Origin: Humibacillus xanthopallidus | GTDB taxonomy: Bacteria; Actinomycetota; Actinomycetes; Actinomycetales; Dermatophilaceae | Direction of reading: 5' to 3' | NCBI RefSeq assembly: GCF_006716675.1 | Contig: NZ_VFPM01000002.1 | Location: forward strand, 992,001-1,056,000 | DNA: 64,000 nucleotides | Part shown: piece after piece, positions 1 to 9,021 of the stretch | Position numbering within the stretch: the stretch's first letter is position 1 | How the letters are laid out: each line of letters begins with the position of its first letter | Translations under genes and position numbers: made by a program | Notes under the pieces: generated by a model | Told to the model about the DNA's origin: nothing | Databases searched by the model: none | Seen by the model: the letters and a program-made list of their open reading frames with translations, nothing else

Positions 1-209
1 GTGGTCTCCCGACTCTGATCCCACCGACTCCGACCCGACCTGCCGGGCCCGCCGGACGGCACACCCCGTCGGGCGGCACCGCCCCCCCGGACGGCATAGC
101 CCGCGCGGCGGCATACGCCCGGCTGTGGCGGGTGGGGTTACTTCTGCGTCTCACGATGTGGGCGATAGCCTGACGTCGAATCACCGCTGATCGCTCTGGA
201 GGTAGTGCC

Positions 210-1328
210 ATGTCCACCGATGCCGCGAAGGCTGAGGCCCTGACGTTCGAGGTCACGCGCCGAGAGGACGTCACGCCTTCCGAGCGGATCGCCGAGATCC
301 TCGTCGACCCCGGCTTCGGCAAGACCTTCACCGACCACATGGTCGTCGCGACGTGGACGGCCGACGGTGGTTGGGGTGACGCGAAGGTCAAGCCCTACGG
401 CCCGTTCCAGCTCGACCCCGCGGCCGCCGTCCTGCACTACGCGCAGGAGATCTTCGAGGGGATGAAGGCCTACCGTCACGCCGACGGCTCGATCTGGACC
501 TTCCGTCCCGAGGCGAACGCCGCGCGCTTCGCCCGCTCCGCGCGACGTCTGGCGCTGCCGGTGCTGCCCGAGGCAGACTTCATCGAGTCGCTCCGCCAGC
601 TCGTCACCGTCGACCAGGAGTGGGTGCCGGCGGGCGGCGCGGGGGAGAAGAGCCTCTACCTGCGGCCGTTCATGTTCGCCTCCGAGGCCTTCCTCGGGGT
701 GCGTCCTGCCCAGCAGGTCACCTACTCCGTCATCGCGTCCCCGGCGGGCGCCTACTTCTCCGGCGGCCTCAAGCCGGTGACCCTCTGGATCTCCACCGAC
801 TACGCCCGCGCGGGCGAGGGCGGCACGGGCGCCGCGAAGTGCGGTGGCAACTACGCGAGCTCGCTCGCCGGCCAGCTCGAGGGCATCGAGCACGGGTGCG
901 ACCAGGCCGTCTTCCTCGACTCCTCGACGCACACCTACATCGAGGAGCTCGGCGGGATGAACCTCTTCCTCGTCACCAAGGACGGGCGCATCGTCACACC
1001 CGAGCTGACGGGGTCGATCCTCGAGGGCGTCACCCGCAACTCGATCCTCGAGATCGCCAAGGAAGAGGGCCTCGAGCCCGAGGAGCGTCGCATCCCGATC
1101 GAGGAGTGGAAGGAGGGCGCCGCGAGCGGCGAGATCGTCGAGGTCTTCGCGTGCGGCACCGCCGCCGTCGTCACTCCCGTCGGCGAGCTGCGCTGGAACG
1201 GCGGCTCGGTCGACCACCGCCGCGAGGGCCACGTCGACCGCTACGCCGAGGCGATCAGGGCCAAGCTGCTCGACATCCAGTACGGCCGCGTCGAGGACTC
1301 CCGCGGCTGGCTGACCCGCCTCGTCTGA
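210..1328 (+). CDS. ilvE: Branched-chain amino acid aminotransferase
   Basis: Pyridoxal-phosphate transaminase that interconverts Leu/Ile/Val and their 2-oxo acids with glutamate/2-oxoglutarate in the cytoplasm. The 372-residue length is usual for the actinobacterial class IV family. Lys210, in the segment AAKCGGNYASS, is the expected Schiff-base lysine, and ELGGMNLFLV near residue 247 is the cofactor-phosphate loop. The ATG is preceded by GGAGGTAG at 198-205. A HAD phosphatase follows after 13 bases, probably cotranscribed. The preceding 200 bases hold no gene. The window also carries cimA and leuCD, so it supplies several steps of branched-chain synthesis. Confidence 0.95.
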   Translation: MSTDAAKAEALTFEVTRREDVTPSERIAEILVDPGFGKTFTDHMVVATWTADGGWGDAKVKPYGPFQLDPAAAVLHYAQEIFEGMKAYRHADGSIWTFRPEANAARFARSARRLALPVLPEADFIESLRQLVTVDQEWVPAGGAGEKSLYLRPFMFASEAFLGVRPAQQVTYSVIASPAGAYFSGGLKPVTLWISTDYARAGEGGTGAAKCGGNYASSLAGQLEGIEHGCDQAVFLDSSTHTYIEELGGMNLFLVTKDGRIVTPELTGSILEGVTRNSILEIAKEEGLEPEERRIPIEEWKEGAASGEIVEVFACGTAAVVTPVGELRWNGGSVDHRREGHVDRYAEAIRAKLLDIQYGRVEDSRGWLTRLV

Positions 1329-1341
1329 CGAGAGATCGCCG

Positions 1342-2181
1342 ATGGGCCCGGTGCCCGGGGCGAGGCTCGGCGACCTCGACCGGCCCCGGCTCGTCGCGTC
1401 CGACCTCGACGGCACCCTCCTGCGCACGGACGGGTCGGTCTCGCCGCGGACGGCGGCCGCGTGGTCGGCCGCCGCCGACGCGGGCATCGAGACGGTCATC
1501 GTGACGGCCCGTCCGCCACGCTGGCTGCACGATCTCGAGCGAGTCGTCGGCCCTCGCGGCACCGCGATCTGCGGCAACGGCGCGTTCGTCTACGAGGTGG
1601 CCACGCGCCGGATCCTGGAGACGCACTGCTTCGAGCGCGGTGGGGTTGACGACATCGTCGCCGACCTGCGTCGAGCCGTCCCGTCGGTCACCTTCGCGGC
1701 CGAGTGGGCCAGCGGGCCCTTCGTGGCCGACGACTACCCCGACCCGCACCGCGACCGCGGCGCCGAGCGGGTCGTGCACGGGTCGTGGCGCGAGCTCGAG
1801 GCCGAGCCGGTCGGCAAGCTGCTCGCGCTCGCGCCGCACCTCCCGCTCGAGGAGTTCCTCGCCGCGGTCGAGCAGGTGGTCGGCGACCGCGGTCACCTCC
1901 ACTTCTCCGGCGCCCACGGGCTCGCTGAGGTGAACGCCCCCGGCGTGACCAAGGCCGCCGGGCTCGAGCGATGGGCCTCCGGGCTGGGCATCGAGGCCCA
2001 CCAGGTGTGGGCCTTCGGCGACATGCCCAACGACCTGCCGATGCTCGAGTGGGCGGGCATCGGCTGGGCCGTGGCCAACGGCCACGAGCTGGTGCGCCGC
2101 GCTGCCGACCGGGAGTGTCCGGCCAACGACGACGACGGCGTGGCGCGCGTCCTCGAAGTAGTCCTGGCTCAAAAGGTTTGA
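1342..2181 (+). CDS. Cof-type HAD-superfamily phosphatase
   Basis: Predicted Mg-dependent phosphatase of the HAD superfamily, Cof/YbiV-like subgroup (279 aa). Motif I DLDGTLL lies at residues 21-27 with nucleophile Asp21 and acid/base Asp23, and the final motif GDMPNDLPML near residue 228 gives the metal-binding aspartates. The long insert between them is the type-II cap usual in Cof proteins. It begins 13 bases after ilvE and is probably in the same transcript. The substrate (sugar phosphate, flavin or other phosphate monoester) cannot be read from sequence. Confidence 0.85.
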   Translation: MGPVPGARLGDLDRPRLVASDLDGTLLRTDGSVSPRTAAAWSAAADAGIETVIVTARPPRWLHDLERVVGPRGTAICGNGAFVYEVATRRILETHCFERGGVDDIVADLRRAVPSVTFAAEWASGPFVADDYPDPHRDRGAERVVHGSWRELEAEPVGKLLALAPHLPLEEFLAAVEQVVGDRGHLHFSGAHGLAEVNAPGVTKAAGLERWASGLGIEAHQVWAFGDMPNDLPMLEWAGIGWAVANGHELVRRAADRECPANDDDGVARVLEVVLAQKV

Positions 2182-2187
2182 TGCAGA

Positions 2188-2260
2188 ACCATTGACGATG
2201 GTCGCCGTGCGGGTGAAGGATGCCTGACGTCATGGTGGAGCAATGGCAAAGGTCCATTGC
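2188..2260. promoter_or_regulatory. Two inverted repeats upstream of the permease-GntR operon
   Basis: Two palindromes lie just before the permease gene. ACCAT-TGACG-ATGGT spans 2188-2202. GCAATGG-CAAAGGT-CCATTGC spans 2240-2260 with perfect 7-base arms. Both carry the core CCAT/ATGG, so they are candidate operators for the FadR-type GntR regulator encoded by the second gene of the operon. No experimental match is known to me. Confidence 0.4.
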
Positions 2261-2281
2261 ACGATGTTTGTGAGGTAGTGC

Positions 2282-3814
2282 ATGAGCGTTCCTCCGTCCC
2301 CCGATGTCACCACGAGCACCTCGTCCGCCGCCACCGACGAGGCGATGCTGGCCGAGCTCGGCTACAAGCAAGAGCTCCATCGCGGCATGAGTGGCTTCTC
2401 GAACTTCGCCGTCTCGTTCTCGATCATCTCGGTCCTCGCCGGGTGCATCACCAGCTACGCCATCGCCATGAACGCCGGCGGTCCGATCGCCATCTCGATC
2501 GGGTGGCCGCTCGTCGGCGCCTTCGTCCTGCTCGTGGCCCTCGCGATGGCCGAGATCTGCTCGGTCTACCCGACCGCCGGCGGGCTCTACTTCTGGGCAG
2601 GCCGGCTCGCGCGGCGCAACAAGCGCGTCTGGGCGTGGTACGTCGGGTGGTTCAACTTCCTCGGCGAGGTCGCGGTGACCGCGGCCATCGACTTCGGCGC
2701 CGCCGTCACGTGGATGGCGCTGCTGAGCCTCCTGACGGGCATCGAGGTCACCGCGGTGTCGACCTTCATCGCCTTCCTCATCATCATCGGCCTCCACGGC
2801 CTGCTCAACACCTTCGGTGTCAACCTCGTCAAGGTGCTCTCCAACGTCAGCGCGTGGTGGCACCTCGTCGGCGTGGCCATCATCGTCGCGGTGCTCGCCC
2901 TCGTGCCCGACCAGCACCAGAGCCTCTCGTGGACCTTCCTCCACTTCGAGAACCGGACCGGGTGGGACGCGCCGTTCTACGCCTTCCTCATCGGCCTGCT
3001 CATGGCGCAGTACACCTACACCGGCTTCGACGCCTCGGCGCACGTGGCCGAGGAGACGATCAACGCCACGACCGAGGCGCCGAAGGGCCTCGTGCGCAGC
3101 GTCTGGGTCTCGATCCTCGCCGGCTGGGTGCTCCTCGTCGCGGTGACCGCCTCGATCCAGGACTACGACGCGGCTCTCGCCACCGACATCGGCCTCCCCC
3201 CAGCGCAGATCTTCATCGACGCCGCCGGGCGCTCGCTCGGGATCTTCCTGCTCTTCATCGCGGCCGTCGCCCAGTTCTTCTGCGGCATGGCCTCGGTCAC
3301 GGCCAACTCGCGCATGTCCTACGCCTTCTCGCGCGACAACGCACTGCCGGGGTCGCGGCTGTGGGCGCAGGTCAACCCGCGCACGGGCACACCGACGAAC
3401 TCCATCTGGCTGTGTGTCGTCTGCTCGATCGTGCTGACGACCCCGGCGCTCTGGTCGACGACCGCCTACCTCGCGGTCACCTCCATCGCGGTCATCGGGC
3501 TCTACATCGCCTACGTCGTGCCCGTCTTCCTGCGCCGGACGAACCCGGACTTCCGCCCCGGCCGGTGGAACCTCGGCCGGTGGAGCGGGCCCATCGGGTG
3601 GGTTTCCGTCGTCTGGGTCGGCTTCATCGTCGTGCTCTTCATGCTCCCGCCGGCGAGCCCGATCACCGTCAACACGTTCAACTATGCGCCGCTCGCGGTG
3701 CTTGCCGTCCTCGTCTTCTCGACCGTGACGTGGTTCATCGGTGGCCGGGTGCACTTCATGCGTGACGTCCCCCAGGGCCACGACACGAAGCCGGCGTCGG
3801 AGATCTTCGGCTGA
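2282..3814 (+). CDS. APC-family amino acid/amine permease
   Basis: Integral membrane transporter of the amino acid-polyamine-organocation superfamily, 510 aa, with about twelve hydrophobic segments between residues 35 and 490. The first helix region (FSNFAVSFSIISVLAGCI) and the EICSVYPTAGGLYFW stretch near residue 100 are typical of the GABA/choline-type permeases of this superfamily. A TGAGGTAG ribosome-binding site at 2271-2278 supports the ATG. It heads a cluster with a regulator, an amine glutamylating ligase, two dehydrogenases and an amidohydrolase, so it probably imports the amine or amino alcohol that the cluster degrades. Confidence 0.85.
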   Translation: MSVPPSPDVTTSTSSAATDEAMLAELGYKQELHRGMSGFSNFAVSFSIISVLAGCITSYAIAMNAGGPIAISIGWPLVGAFVLLVALAMAEICSVYPTAGGLYFWAGRLARRNKRVWAWYVGWFNFLGEVAVTAAIDFGAAVTWMALLSLLTGIEVTAVSTFIAFLIIIGLHGLLNTFGVNLVKVLSNVSAWWHLVGVAIIVAVLALVPDQHQSLSWTFLHFENRTGWDAPFYAFLIGLLMAQYTYTGFDASAHVAEETINATTEAPKGLVRSVWVSILAGWVLLVAVTASIQDYDAALATDIGLPPAQIFIDAAGRSLGIFLLFIAAVAQFFCGMASVTANSRMSYAFSRDNALPGSRLWAQVNPRTGTPTNSIWLCVVCSIVLTTPALWSTTAYLAVTSIAVIGLYIAYVVPVFLRRTNPDFRPGRWNLGRWSGPIGWVSVVWVGFIVVLFMLPPASPITVNTFNYAPLAVLAVLVFSTVTWFIGGRVHFMRDVPQGHDTKPASEIFG

Positions 3815-3815
3815 C

Positions 3816-4568
3816 ATGGAGATCGTCGGGGGAGAGCGTGACCTCGCGCTCACGGCTCTGCCGGACGCCGTGCTCCGGCCGGCGTCCGGCAACGCCTTCG
3901 AGAACACCGTCGAGCAGCTCGCCCGGGCGATCCGCCTCGGTGTGCTCGCCGACGGGGAGCAGCTGCCGCCGGAGCGCGACCTCGCGGAGCGGCTCGGCGT
4001 CAGCCGCAACACGCTGCGCGAGGCCATCGCTGCCCTGCGCGACTCGGGGCTCGTCACGACGAAGAGGGGGCGCGGAGGCGGCACGACGGTGACGTATGCC
4101 GCCGAGCTGCCGGCGTCGTCAGGCGGCGTCCCGGGGACGTTCGTCCGTAGCGGTGCGGCGATGCTCGACGCGCTCACCTTCCGACGGGTCGTCGAGCCGG
4201 GGGCGGCGTGGCTCGCGGCGACCCAGCCGCTGGCCGGCGACCAGCGGGCCTGGCTGACCGAGAGCCTGAGGGAGGTCGAGGAGGCCGCGGACGCAGCCGC
4301 CCACCGGGTCGCCGACTCGCGCCTCCACCTGGCGATCGCGACGCTCTCGGGGTCACCGATGCTCGTCGACGCCGTGACCCGCGCGCAGGCGGCGCTGCAC
4401 GACATGCTGCTGGCGATCCCCGTGCTGCGGCGCAACATCGAGCACTCGGACATCCAGCACCACCAGGTCGTCGAGGCCATCCTCGGCGGCGACCCTGACC
4501 GGGCCCGGGAGGTGATGGAGGAGCACTGCGACGCGACCTCCGCCCTGCTCCGGGGCCTCATCGGATAG
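3816..4568 (+). CDS. GntR/FadR-family transcriptional regulator
   Basis: DNA-binding repressor or activator of the FadR subfamily, 250 aa. The winged helix-turn-helix occupies roughly residues 25-90, with the GntR signature LPPERDLAERLGVSRNTLREA. The C-terminal part is an all-helical FCD-type ligand domain. The ATG follows the permease stop by one base. An upstream in-frame ATG exists but lies inside the permease, so the downstream start is chosen. It sits between the transporter and the catabolic genes and is likely to control them in response to a pathway intermediate. The palindromes at 2188-2260 are candidate sites. Confidence 0.85.
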   Translation: MEIVGGERDLALTALPDAVLRPASGNAFENTVEQLARAIRLGVLADGEQLPPERDLAERLGVSRNTLREAIAALRDSGLVTTKRGRGGGTTVTYAAELPASSGGVPGTFVRSGAAMLDALTFRRVVEPGAAWLAATQPLAGDQRAWLTESLREVEEAADAAAHRVADSRLHLAIATLSGSPMLVDAVTRAQAALHDMLLAIPVLRRNIEHSDIQHHQVVEAILGGDPDRAREVMEEHCDATSALLRGLIG

Positions 4569-4577
4569 GAAGAGGAC

Positions 4578-5945
4578 ATGGCGAACCCACCGGCACTGAC
4601 CGTCGACCAGCTCCGCGCCGAGATCGAGGCCGGCGACATCGACACCGTCGTCGTGGCCTTCACCGACATGCAGGGCCGCCTGCAGGGCAAGCGCCTGCAC
4701 GGGCACTACTTCCTCGACCACGTGCTGGAGGACGGAACGGAGGGGTGCAACTACCTCCTCGCCGTGGACGTCGACATGAACACCGTCGACGGCTACGCGA
4801 TCAGCTCATGGGAGCGCGGCTACGGTGACATGTTCTTCGAGCTCGACCTCTCGACGCTGCGGCGCACCCCCGGCGCCCGGCACTCGGCGACGGTCCAGTG
4901 CGACCTCACCTGGCTCGACGGCAGTGGGCTCGTCGCCCAGTCGCCGCGCTCGGTGCTGCGGGCCCAGGTCGACCGCGCGGCGGCGCTCGGCCTCACCGCG
5001 CAGTGCGGCACCGAGCTCGAGTTCATCGTCTTCGAGGACTCCTTCGACGCGGCCTGGGACCGCGGCTACGCCGGTCTCACGCCGGCCAACCGCTACAACG
5101 TCGACTACTCCATCCTCGGTGGTGACCGGGTCGAGCCGCTGCTGCGCGAGATCCGCAACGAGATGTATGCCGCGGGCGCCGTCGTCGAGAGCGCCAAGGG
5201 TGAGTGCAACCTGGGTCAGCACGAGATCGGCTTCCTTTTCGACGCGGCCCTGCGCACCTGCGACAACCACGTCGTCTACCGCAACGCCGCGAAGGAGATC
5301 GCCGCGAAGCACGGCAAGTCGTTGACCTTCATGGCGAAGTTCGACCAGCGCGAGGGCAGCTCCTGCCACATCCACCTCTCGCTGCGCGGTCGAGGCGGTG
5401 AGATCGTCTTCGCCGATGACGACCGCGAGAACGGACACAGCGAGATGTTCGACCACTTCCTCGCCGGCATCCTCGCCACGCAGCGGGAGCTCACCTACTT
5501 CTACGCGCCGAACATCAACTCCTACAAGCGATTTGCGGCTGCGAGCTTCGCGCCGACGGCGGTGGCATGGGGTCGCGACAACCGCACCTGCGCCCTGCGC
5601 GTCGTCGGTCACGGCGCCGGCCTGCGCGTCGAGAACCGCGTCGGTGGGGGAGACCTCAACCCCTACCTCGCCGTCGCAGCGATGCTCGCGGGCGGCCTGC
5701 ACGGCATCGAGAACGAGCTGCCCCTCGAGCCACCCCTCGAGGGCAACGCCTACACCTCCGACAAGCCGCGGGTGCCCTCGACGTTGCAGGAGGCCCGCGA
5801 CCTGCTCCACGGCTCGTCGGTGGCGCGAGCCGCGTTCGGCGACGAGGTCGTCGACCACTACGTCAACGCCGCCGACGTCGAGATCACGGCCTTCAACGCC
5901 GCCGTCACCGACTGGGAGCGCAAGAGAGGATTCGAGCGACTGTGA
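4578..5945 (+). CDS. Glutamine-synthetase-like gamma-glutamyl amine ligase
   Basis: ATP-dependent ligase of the glutamine synthetase superfamily, 455 aa. Family motifs visible are GTELEFIVF near residue 150, NLGQHEIGF near 213, the HIHLSL segment near 262 and NSYKRF near 315. The C-terminal adenylylation motif of true GlnA is not seen. In this context it resembles PuuA, mycobacterial GlnA4 and Streptomyces GlnA3/GlnA4, which glutamylate polyamines or ethanolamine rather than ammonia. A GGAAGAGG site at 4568-4575 precedes the ATG. Its last bases overlap the GTG of the aldehyde dehydrogenase, so translation is coupled. The actual amine substrate is not known. Confidence 0.88.
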   Translation: MANPPALTVDQLRAEIEAGDIDTVVVAFTDMQGRLQGKRLHGHYFLDHVLEDGTEGCNYLLAVDVDMNTVDGYAISSWERGYGDMFFELDLSTLRRTPGARHSATVQCDLTWLDGSGLVAQSPRSVLRAQVDRAAALGLTAQCGTELEFIVFEDSFDAAWDRGYAGLTPANRYNVDYSILGGDRVEPLLREIRNEMYAAGAVVESAKGECNLGQHEIGFLFDAALRTCDNHVVYRNAAKEIAAKHGKSLTFMAKFDQREGSSCHIHLSLRGRGGEIVFADDDRENGHSEMFDHFLAGILATQRELTYFYAPNINSYKRFAAASFAPTAVAWGRDNRTCALRVVGHGAGLRVENRVGGGDLNPYLAVAAMLAGGLHGIENELPLEPPLEGNAYTSDKPRVPSTLQEARDLLHGSSVARAAFGDEVVDHYVNAADVEITAFNAAVTDWERKRGFERL

Positions 5946-7312
5946 CCACGCACGACGTCATCAACCCGGCGACCGAGGAGGTCGTGGCCACGGTGCCACT
6001 CGCCTCCGTGGAGGAGGCAGATGCTGCCATCGCGCGGGCCCGAGCCGCAGCGCCGGCCTGGGCCGAGGTGTCACCGGCCGACCGCGGCCTCCTCCTGCGC
6101 CGCTTCTCCGATCTCGTCGGGGAGCACCAGGAGGAGCTCGCCCAGCTCGAGGTGGCGAACTCCGGCCACACCATCGGCAACGCGCGCTGGGAGGCAGGCA
6201 ACGTCCGTGACGTCCTCGCCTACTACGCGGCCGCGCCCGAGCGGAACTTCGGACGGCAGATCCCGGTCGCCGGCGGCATCGACATCACCTTCCGCGAGCC
6301 GATCGGTGTCGTCGGCATCATCGTGCCGTGGAACTTCCCGATGCCGATCGCCGGCTGGGGTTTCGCCCCCGCCCTGGCGGCCGGCAACACCGTCGTGCTC
6401 AAGCCCGCCGAGCTCACCCCGCTGACGGCGCTCCGGCTCGGACAGCTCGCCCTCGAGGCCGGGCTGCCCGAAGGGGTGTTCACTGTCGTGGCGGGCAAGG
6501 GCTCGGTCGTCGGCGAGCGCTTCGTCACCCACCCCGACGTCGGCAAGATCTGCTTCACCGGGTCGACGCCCGTGGGCCAGGGCATCATGCGAGGAGCTGC
6601 CGACCGGGTCAAGCGGGTCACCCTCGAGCTCGGCGGCAAGAGCGCCAACATCGTCTTCGCCGACTCGGATCTCGAGCTCGCGGCCGCCCGTGCGCCCTAC
6701 GGCGTCTTCGACAACGCCGGTCAGGACTGCTGCGCCCGCAGCCGGATCCTCGTGGAGCGCAGCGCGTTCGACCGCTTCATGGAGCACTTCGAGACCGCGG
6801 TGCGTGGCGTCGTCGTCACCGACCCGCGTGATGAGTCCGCCGAGATGGGCCCCCTCATCAGCGCCGGTCAGCGGGAGCGGGTGCGGTCCTACGTCGAGGA
6901 CTCGGGCGAGGACGTCGACGTCGCCTTCCGCGGCGAGGGCCCGACCGGCGCCGGCTACTGGTACCCACCGACCGTGGTGCTCCCCGCCGCGACCACCGAC
7001 CGGGTGTGGCAGGAGGAGGTCTTCGGCCCCGTCGTGGCCGTCATGCCGTTCGACGACGAGGCCGACGCGATCGCCAAGGCCAACGACACGGCATACGGGC
7101 TCTCGGGATCGATCTGGACGCGCGACCTCGGGCGTGGACTGCGCGTCGCGCGGGGGGTCCAGGCGGGCAACCTGTCGGTCAACTCGCACAGCAGCGTGCG
7201 CTACTCGACGCCCTTTGGTGGCTTCAAGCAGAGCGGCATCGGCCGCGAGCTCGGGCCGGACGCGCTCGACGCGTTCACCGAGGTCAAGAACGTCTTCATC
7301 TCCACGGACTGA
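5942..7312 (+). CDS. NAD(P)-dependent aldehyde dehydrogenase (PuuC/AldC-like)
   Basis: Oxidises an aldehyde to the acid with NAD(P), presumably the gamma-glutamyl aldehyde formed in this cluster. The protein is 456 aa. The Rossmann signature FTGSTPVGQ, the catalytic-glutamate motif ELGGKSANIVF and the nucleophile Cys in NAGQDCCARSR are all present. The start is taken at the GTG that overlaps the ligase stop (GTGA). A longer frame runs upstream but lies wholly inside the ligase gene. The order ligase-ALDH-SDR-amidotransferase resembles the neighbourhood of M. tuberculosis glnA4 (Rv2857c-Rv2860c). Confidence 0.9.
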   Translation: MTTHDVINPATEEVVATVPLASVEEADAAIARARAAAPAWAEVSPADRGLLLRRFSDLVGEHQEELAQLEVANSGHTIGNARWEAGNVRDVLAYYAAAPERNFGRQIPVAGGIDITFREPIGVVGIIVPWNFPMPIAGWGFAPALAAGNTVVLKPAELTPLTALRLGQLALEAGLPEGVFTVVAGKGSVVGERFVTHPDVGKICFTGSTPVGQGIMRGAADRVKRVTLELGGKSANIVFADSDLELAAARAPYGVFDNAGQDCCARSRILVERSAFDRFMEHFETAVRGVVVTDPRDESAEMGPLISAGQRERVRSYVEDSGEDVDVAFRGEGPTGAGYWYPPTVVLPAATTDRVWQEEVFGPVVAVMPFDDEADAIAKANDTAYGLSGSIWTRDLGRGLRVARGVQAGNLSVNSHSSVRYSTPFGGFKQSGIGRELGPDALDAFTEVKNVFISTD

Positions 7313-7323
7313 AGGGAACTCCC

Positions 7324-8091
7324 ATGGCAGGCAGGCTGGACGGCAAGGTCGCGGTCATCACCGGCGGGTGCTCCGGCATCGGGCTGGCGACGGTGCGGCG
7401 GTTCGCCGAGGAGGGTGCCAAGGTCGTCATCGGCGACCTCGACGAGGCGACCGGCACCCGCATCGCCGACGAGGTGGGCGGCACCTTCGTGCGCGTCGAC
7501 GTCGTGAGCAAGGACGATGTCGACGCCCTCTTCCGCACCGCCAAGGAGACCTACGGCTCGGTCGACATCGCCTTCAACAACGCGGGCATCAGCCCGCCCG
7601 AGGACGACTCGATCCTCGACACCGACCTCGACGCCTGGCGCAGGGTGCAGGAGGTCAACCTCACGTCGGTCTACCTGTGCTGCAAGGCCGCTCTGCCCTA
7701 CATGCTCGAGCAGGGCAAGGGTTCCATCATCAACACCGCCTCGTTCGTCGCCGTCATGGGCGCGGCCACCTCGCAGATCTCCTACAGCGCGAGCAAGGGC
7801 GGCGTCCTGTCGATGTCCCGCGAGCTCGGCGTGCAGTTCGCCCGCCAGGGGGTCCGCGTCAACGCGCTCTGCCCGGGGCCGGTCAACACGCCGCTGCTGC
7901 AAGAGCTCTTCGCCAAGGACGAGGAGCGGGCCGCGCGCCGCCTCGTCCACGTGCCGATGGGCCGCTTCGGCGAGCCGGAGGAGATGGCGGACGCCGTGCT
8001 CTTCCTCGCCTCCGACGAGTCGAGCTTCATCACGGCGTCGACGTTCCTCGTCGACGGTGGCATCTCGGGCGCGTACGTCACACCGCTCTGA
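7324..8091 (+). CDS. Short-chain dehydrogenase/reductase
   Basis: Classical SDR, 255 aa, with NAD(P)-binding motif TGGCSGIG (residues 13-20), NNAG at 86-89 and the catalytic set Ser140, Tyr154, Lys158 (YSASK). It is similar in plan to FabG and to alcohol dehydrogenases. It starts 11 bases after the aldehyde dehydrogenase, with a weak GAAGGGAA site. An SDR in place of the FAD-dependent PuuB oxidase suggests that the glutamylated substrate carries an alcohol (for example ethanolamine) rather than a second amine. That reading is inferred from gene content only. Confidence 0.88.
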   Translation: MAGRLDGKVAVITGGCSGIGLATVRRFAEEGAKVVIGDLDEATGTRIADEVGGTFVRVDVVSKDDVDALFRTAKETYGSVDIAFNNAGISPPEDDSILDTDLDAWRRVQEVNLTSVYLCCKAALPYMLEQGKGSIINTASFVAVMGAATSQISYSASKGGVLSMSRELGVQFARQGVRVNALCPGPVNTPLLQELFAKDEERAARRLVHVPMGRFGEPEEMADAVLFLASDESSFITASTFLVDGGISGAYVTPL

Positions 8092-8123
8092 GGCCGGTGG
8101 CAGGCTGGGGGCAGGAGGTCGTC

Positions 8124-8864
8124 ATGGGTCGTCCGGTCATCGGCATCACCGCCTACGTCGAGCGTGCCTCGTGGGGACGCTGGGTCGACGTGCCTGGCGC
8201 TCTCGTGCCGCATCGATATGTCCGCCAGGTGGAGGAGGCCGGTGCGATCGCGGTCGTCATCCCGCCACGTCTCGACGCCGACGACTCGACCGCGCGCGAT
8301 CTGCTCGAGCGACTCGACGGCGTCGTGCTCGCCGGAGGGGTAGACGTGGCGCCGGAGCTCTACGCCGACGAGCGGCACCCGTCGGTGCAGGCGTCCCGGC
8401 CCGACCGTGACACGACGGAGATCGCGATCGCCCGCATGTCGGCGGAGCTCGACCTCCCCGTGCTCGGCATCTGCCGCGGCATGCAGGTCATGGCCGTCGA
8501 GGCGGGAGGCCTGCTCGAGCAGCACGTGCCCGATCGAGTCGGCCACGACGAGCACTCACCCGCTCCGACCGTCTACGGCAGCCATCCGGTGCACACCGTC
8601 GCCGGCACGAGGGTGGCCGAGATCCTCGGTGAGGAGGTCGACGTGCCGAGCTACCACCACCAGTCGGTGCTGACGCACCCCGGTTACGTCGCCTCGGCCT
8701 GGGCGCCCGACGGCACCCTCGAGGCGATGGAGGTGCCGGAGGCCCGCTTCCGCCTCGCGGTGCAGTGGCACCCGGAGGTCGGCAGCGACCCGCGCCTCTT
8801 CGAGGCCCTCATCGCCGCGGCGACGCCCACCCGTTCGAGGTGGTCGCGGCCCTCACGTGGGTGA
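8124..8864 (+). CDS. Gamma-glutamyl amide hydrolase, class I amidotransferase (PuuD-like)
   Basis: Predicted hydrolase releasing glutamate from a gamma-glutamylated intermediate, the last step of the pathway encoded here. The 246-aa protein is a peptidase C26/GATase-I domain: nucleophile Cys117 lies in LGICRGMQ, the glycine-rich oxyanion segment LAGGVDVAPELY is near residue 70, and the His-Glu pair is in QWHPEVG near residue 220. The AGGAGG site at 8113-8118 fixes the ATG at 8124. The 3' end lies inside the first copy of a short direct repeat (8841-8940). Confidence 0.9.
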   Translation: MGRPVIGITAYVERASWGRWVDVPGALVPHRYVRQVEEAGAIAVVIPPRLDADDSTARDLLERLDGVVLAGGVDVAPELYADERHPSVQASRPDRDTTEIAIARMSAELDLPVLGICRGMQVMAVEAGGLLEQHVPDRVGHDEHSPAPTVYGSHPVHTVAGTRVAEILGEEVDVPSYHHQSVLTHPGYVASAWAPDGTLEAMEVPEARFRLAVQWHPEVGSDPRLFEALIAAATPTRSRWSRPSRG

Positions 8865-8940
8865 CCTGATCACCTTGCATCCGTATGCCGTGAGGCTGGG
8901 TGGAGCTGATCGCGACCCTCACGTGGGTGACGGGATCGCC
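8841..8940. repeat. Two diverged 34-bp direct repeats, 66-bp period
   Basis: The segment 8841-8874 is repeated at 8907-8940. Both contain the identical core CCCTCACGTGGGTGAC. Copy one overlaps the 3' end of the amidotransferase gene and copy two is intergenic. CACGTG at its centre is a 6-bp palindrome. The function is unknown. It could be a dispersed intergenic repeat or part of the regulatory region of cimA. Confidence 0.6.
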
Positions 8941-9021
8941 TCGATCCCGTATGTGGCGTGGCGGAGTGGGACGGCGGTCCCACGATCCGGACGGGATGTT
9001 TCGCGCAGGTTTCGCGAGCCG

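Noticed and set aside
1688..4690. A 1000-codon open frame on the minus strand
   Set aside because: It runs antisense across the HAD, permease and GntR genes, lacks any domain and is Ser/Arg/Asp-rich, as expected of stop-poor frames in GC-rich DNA.
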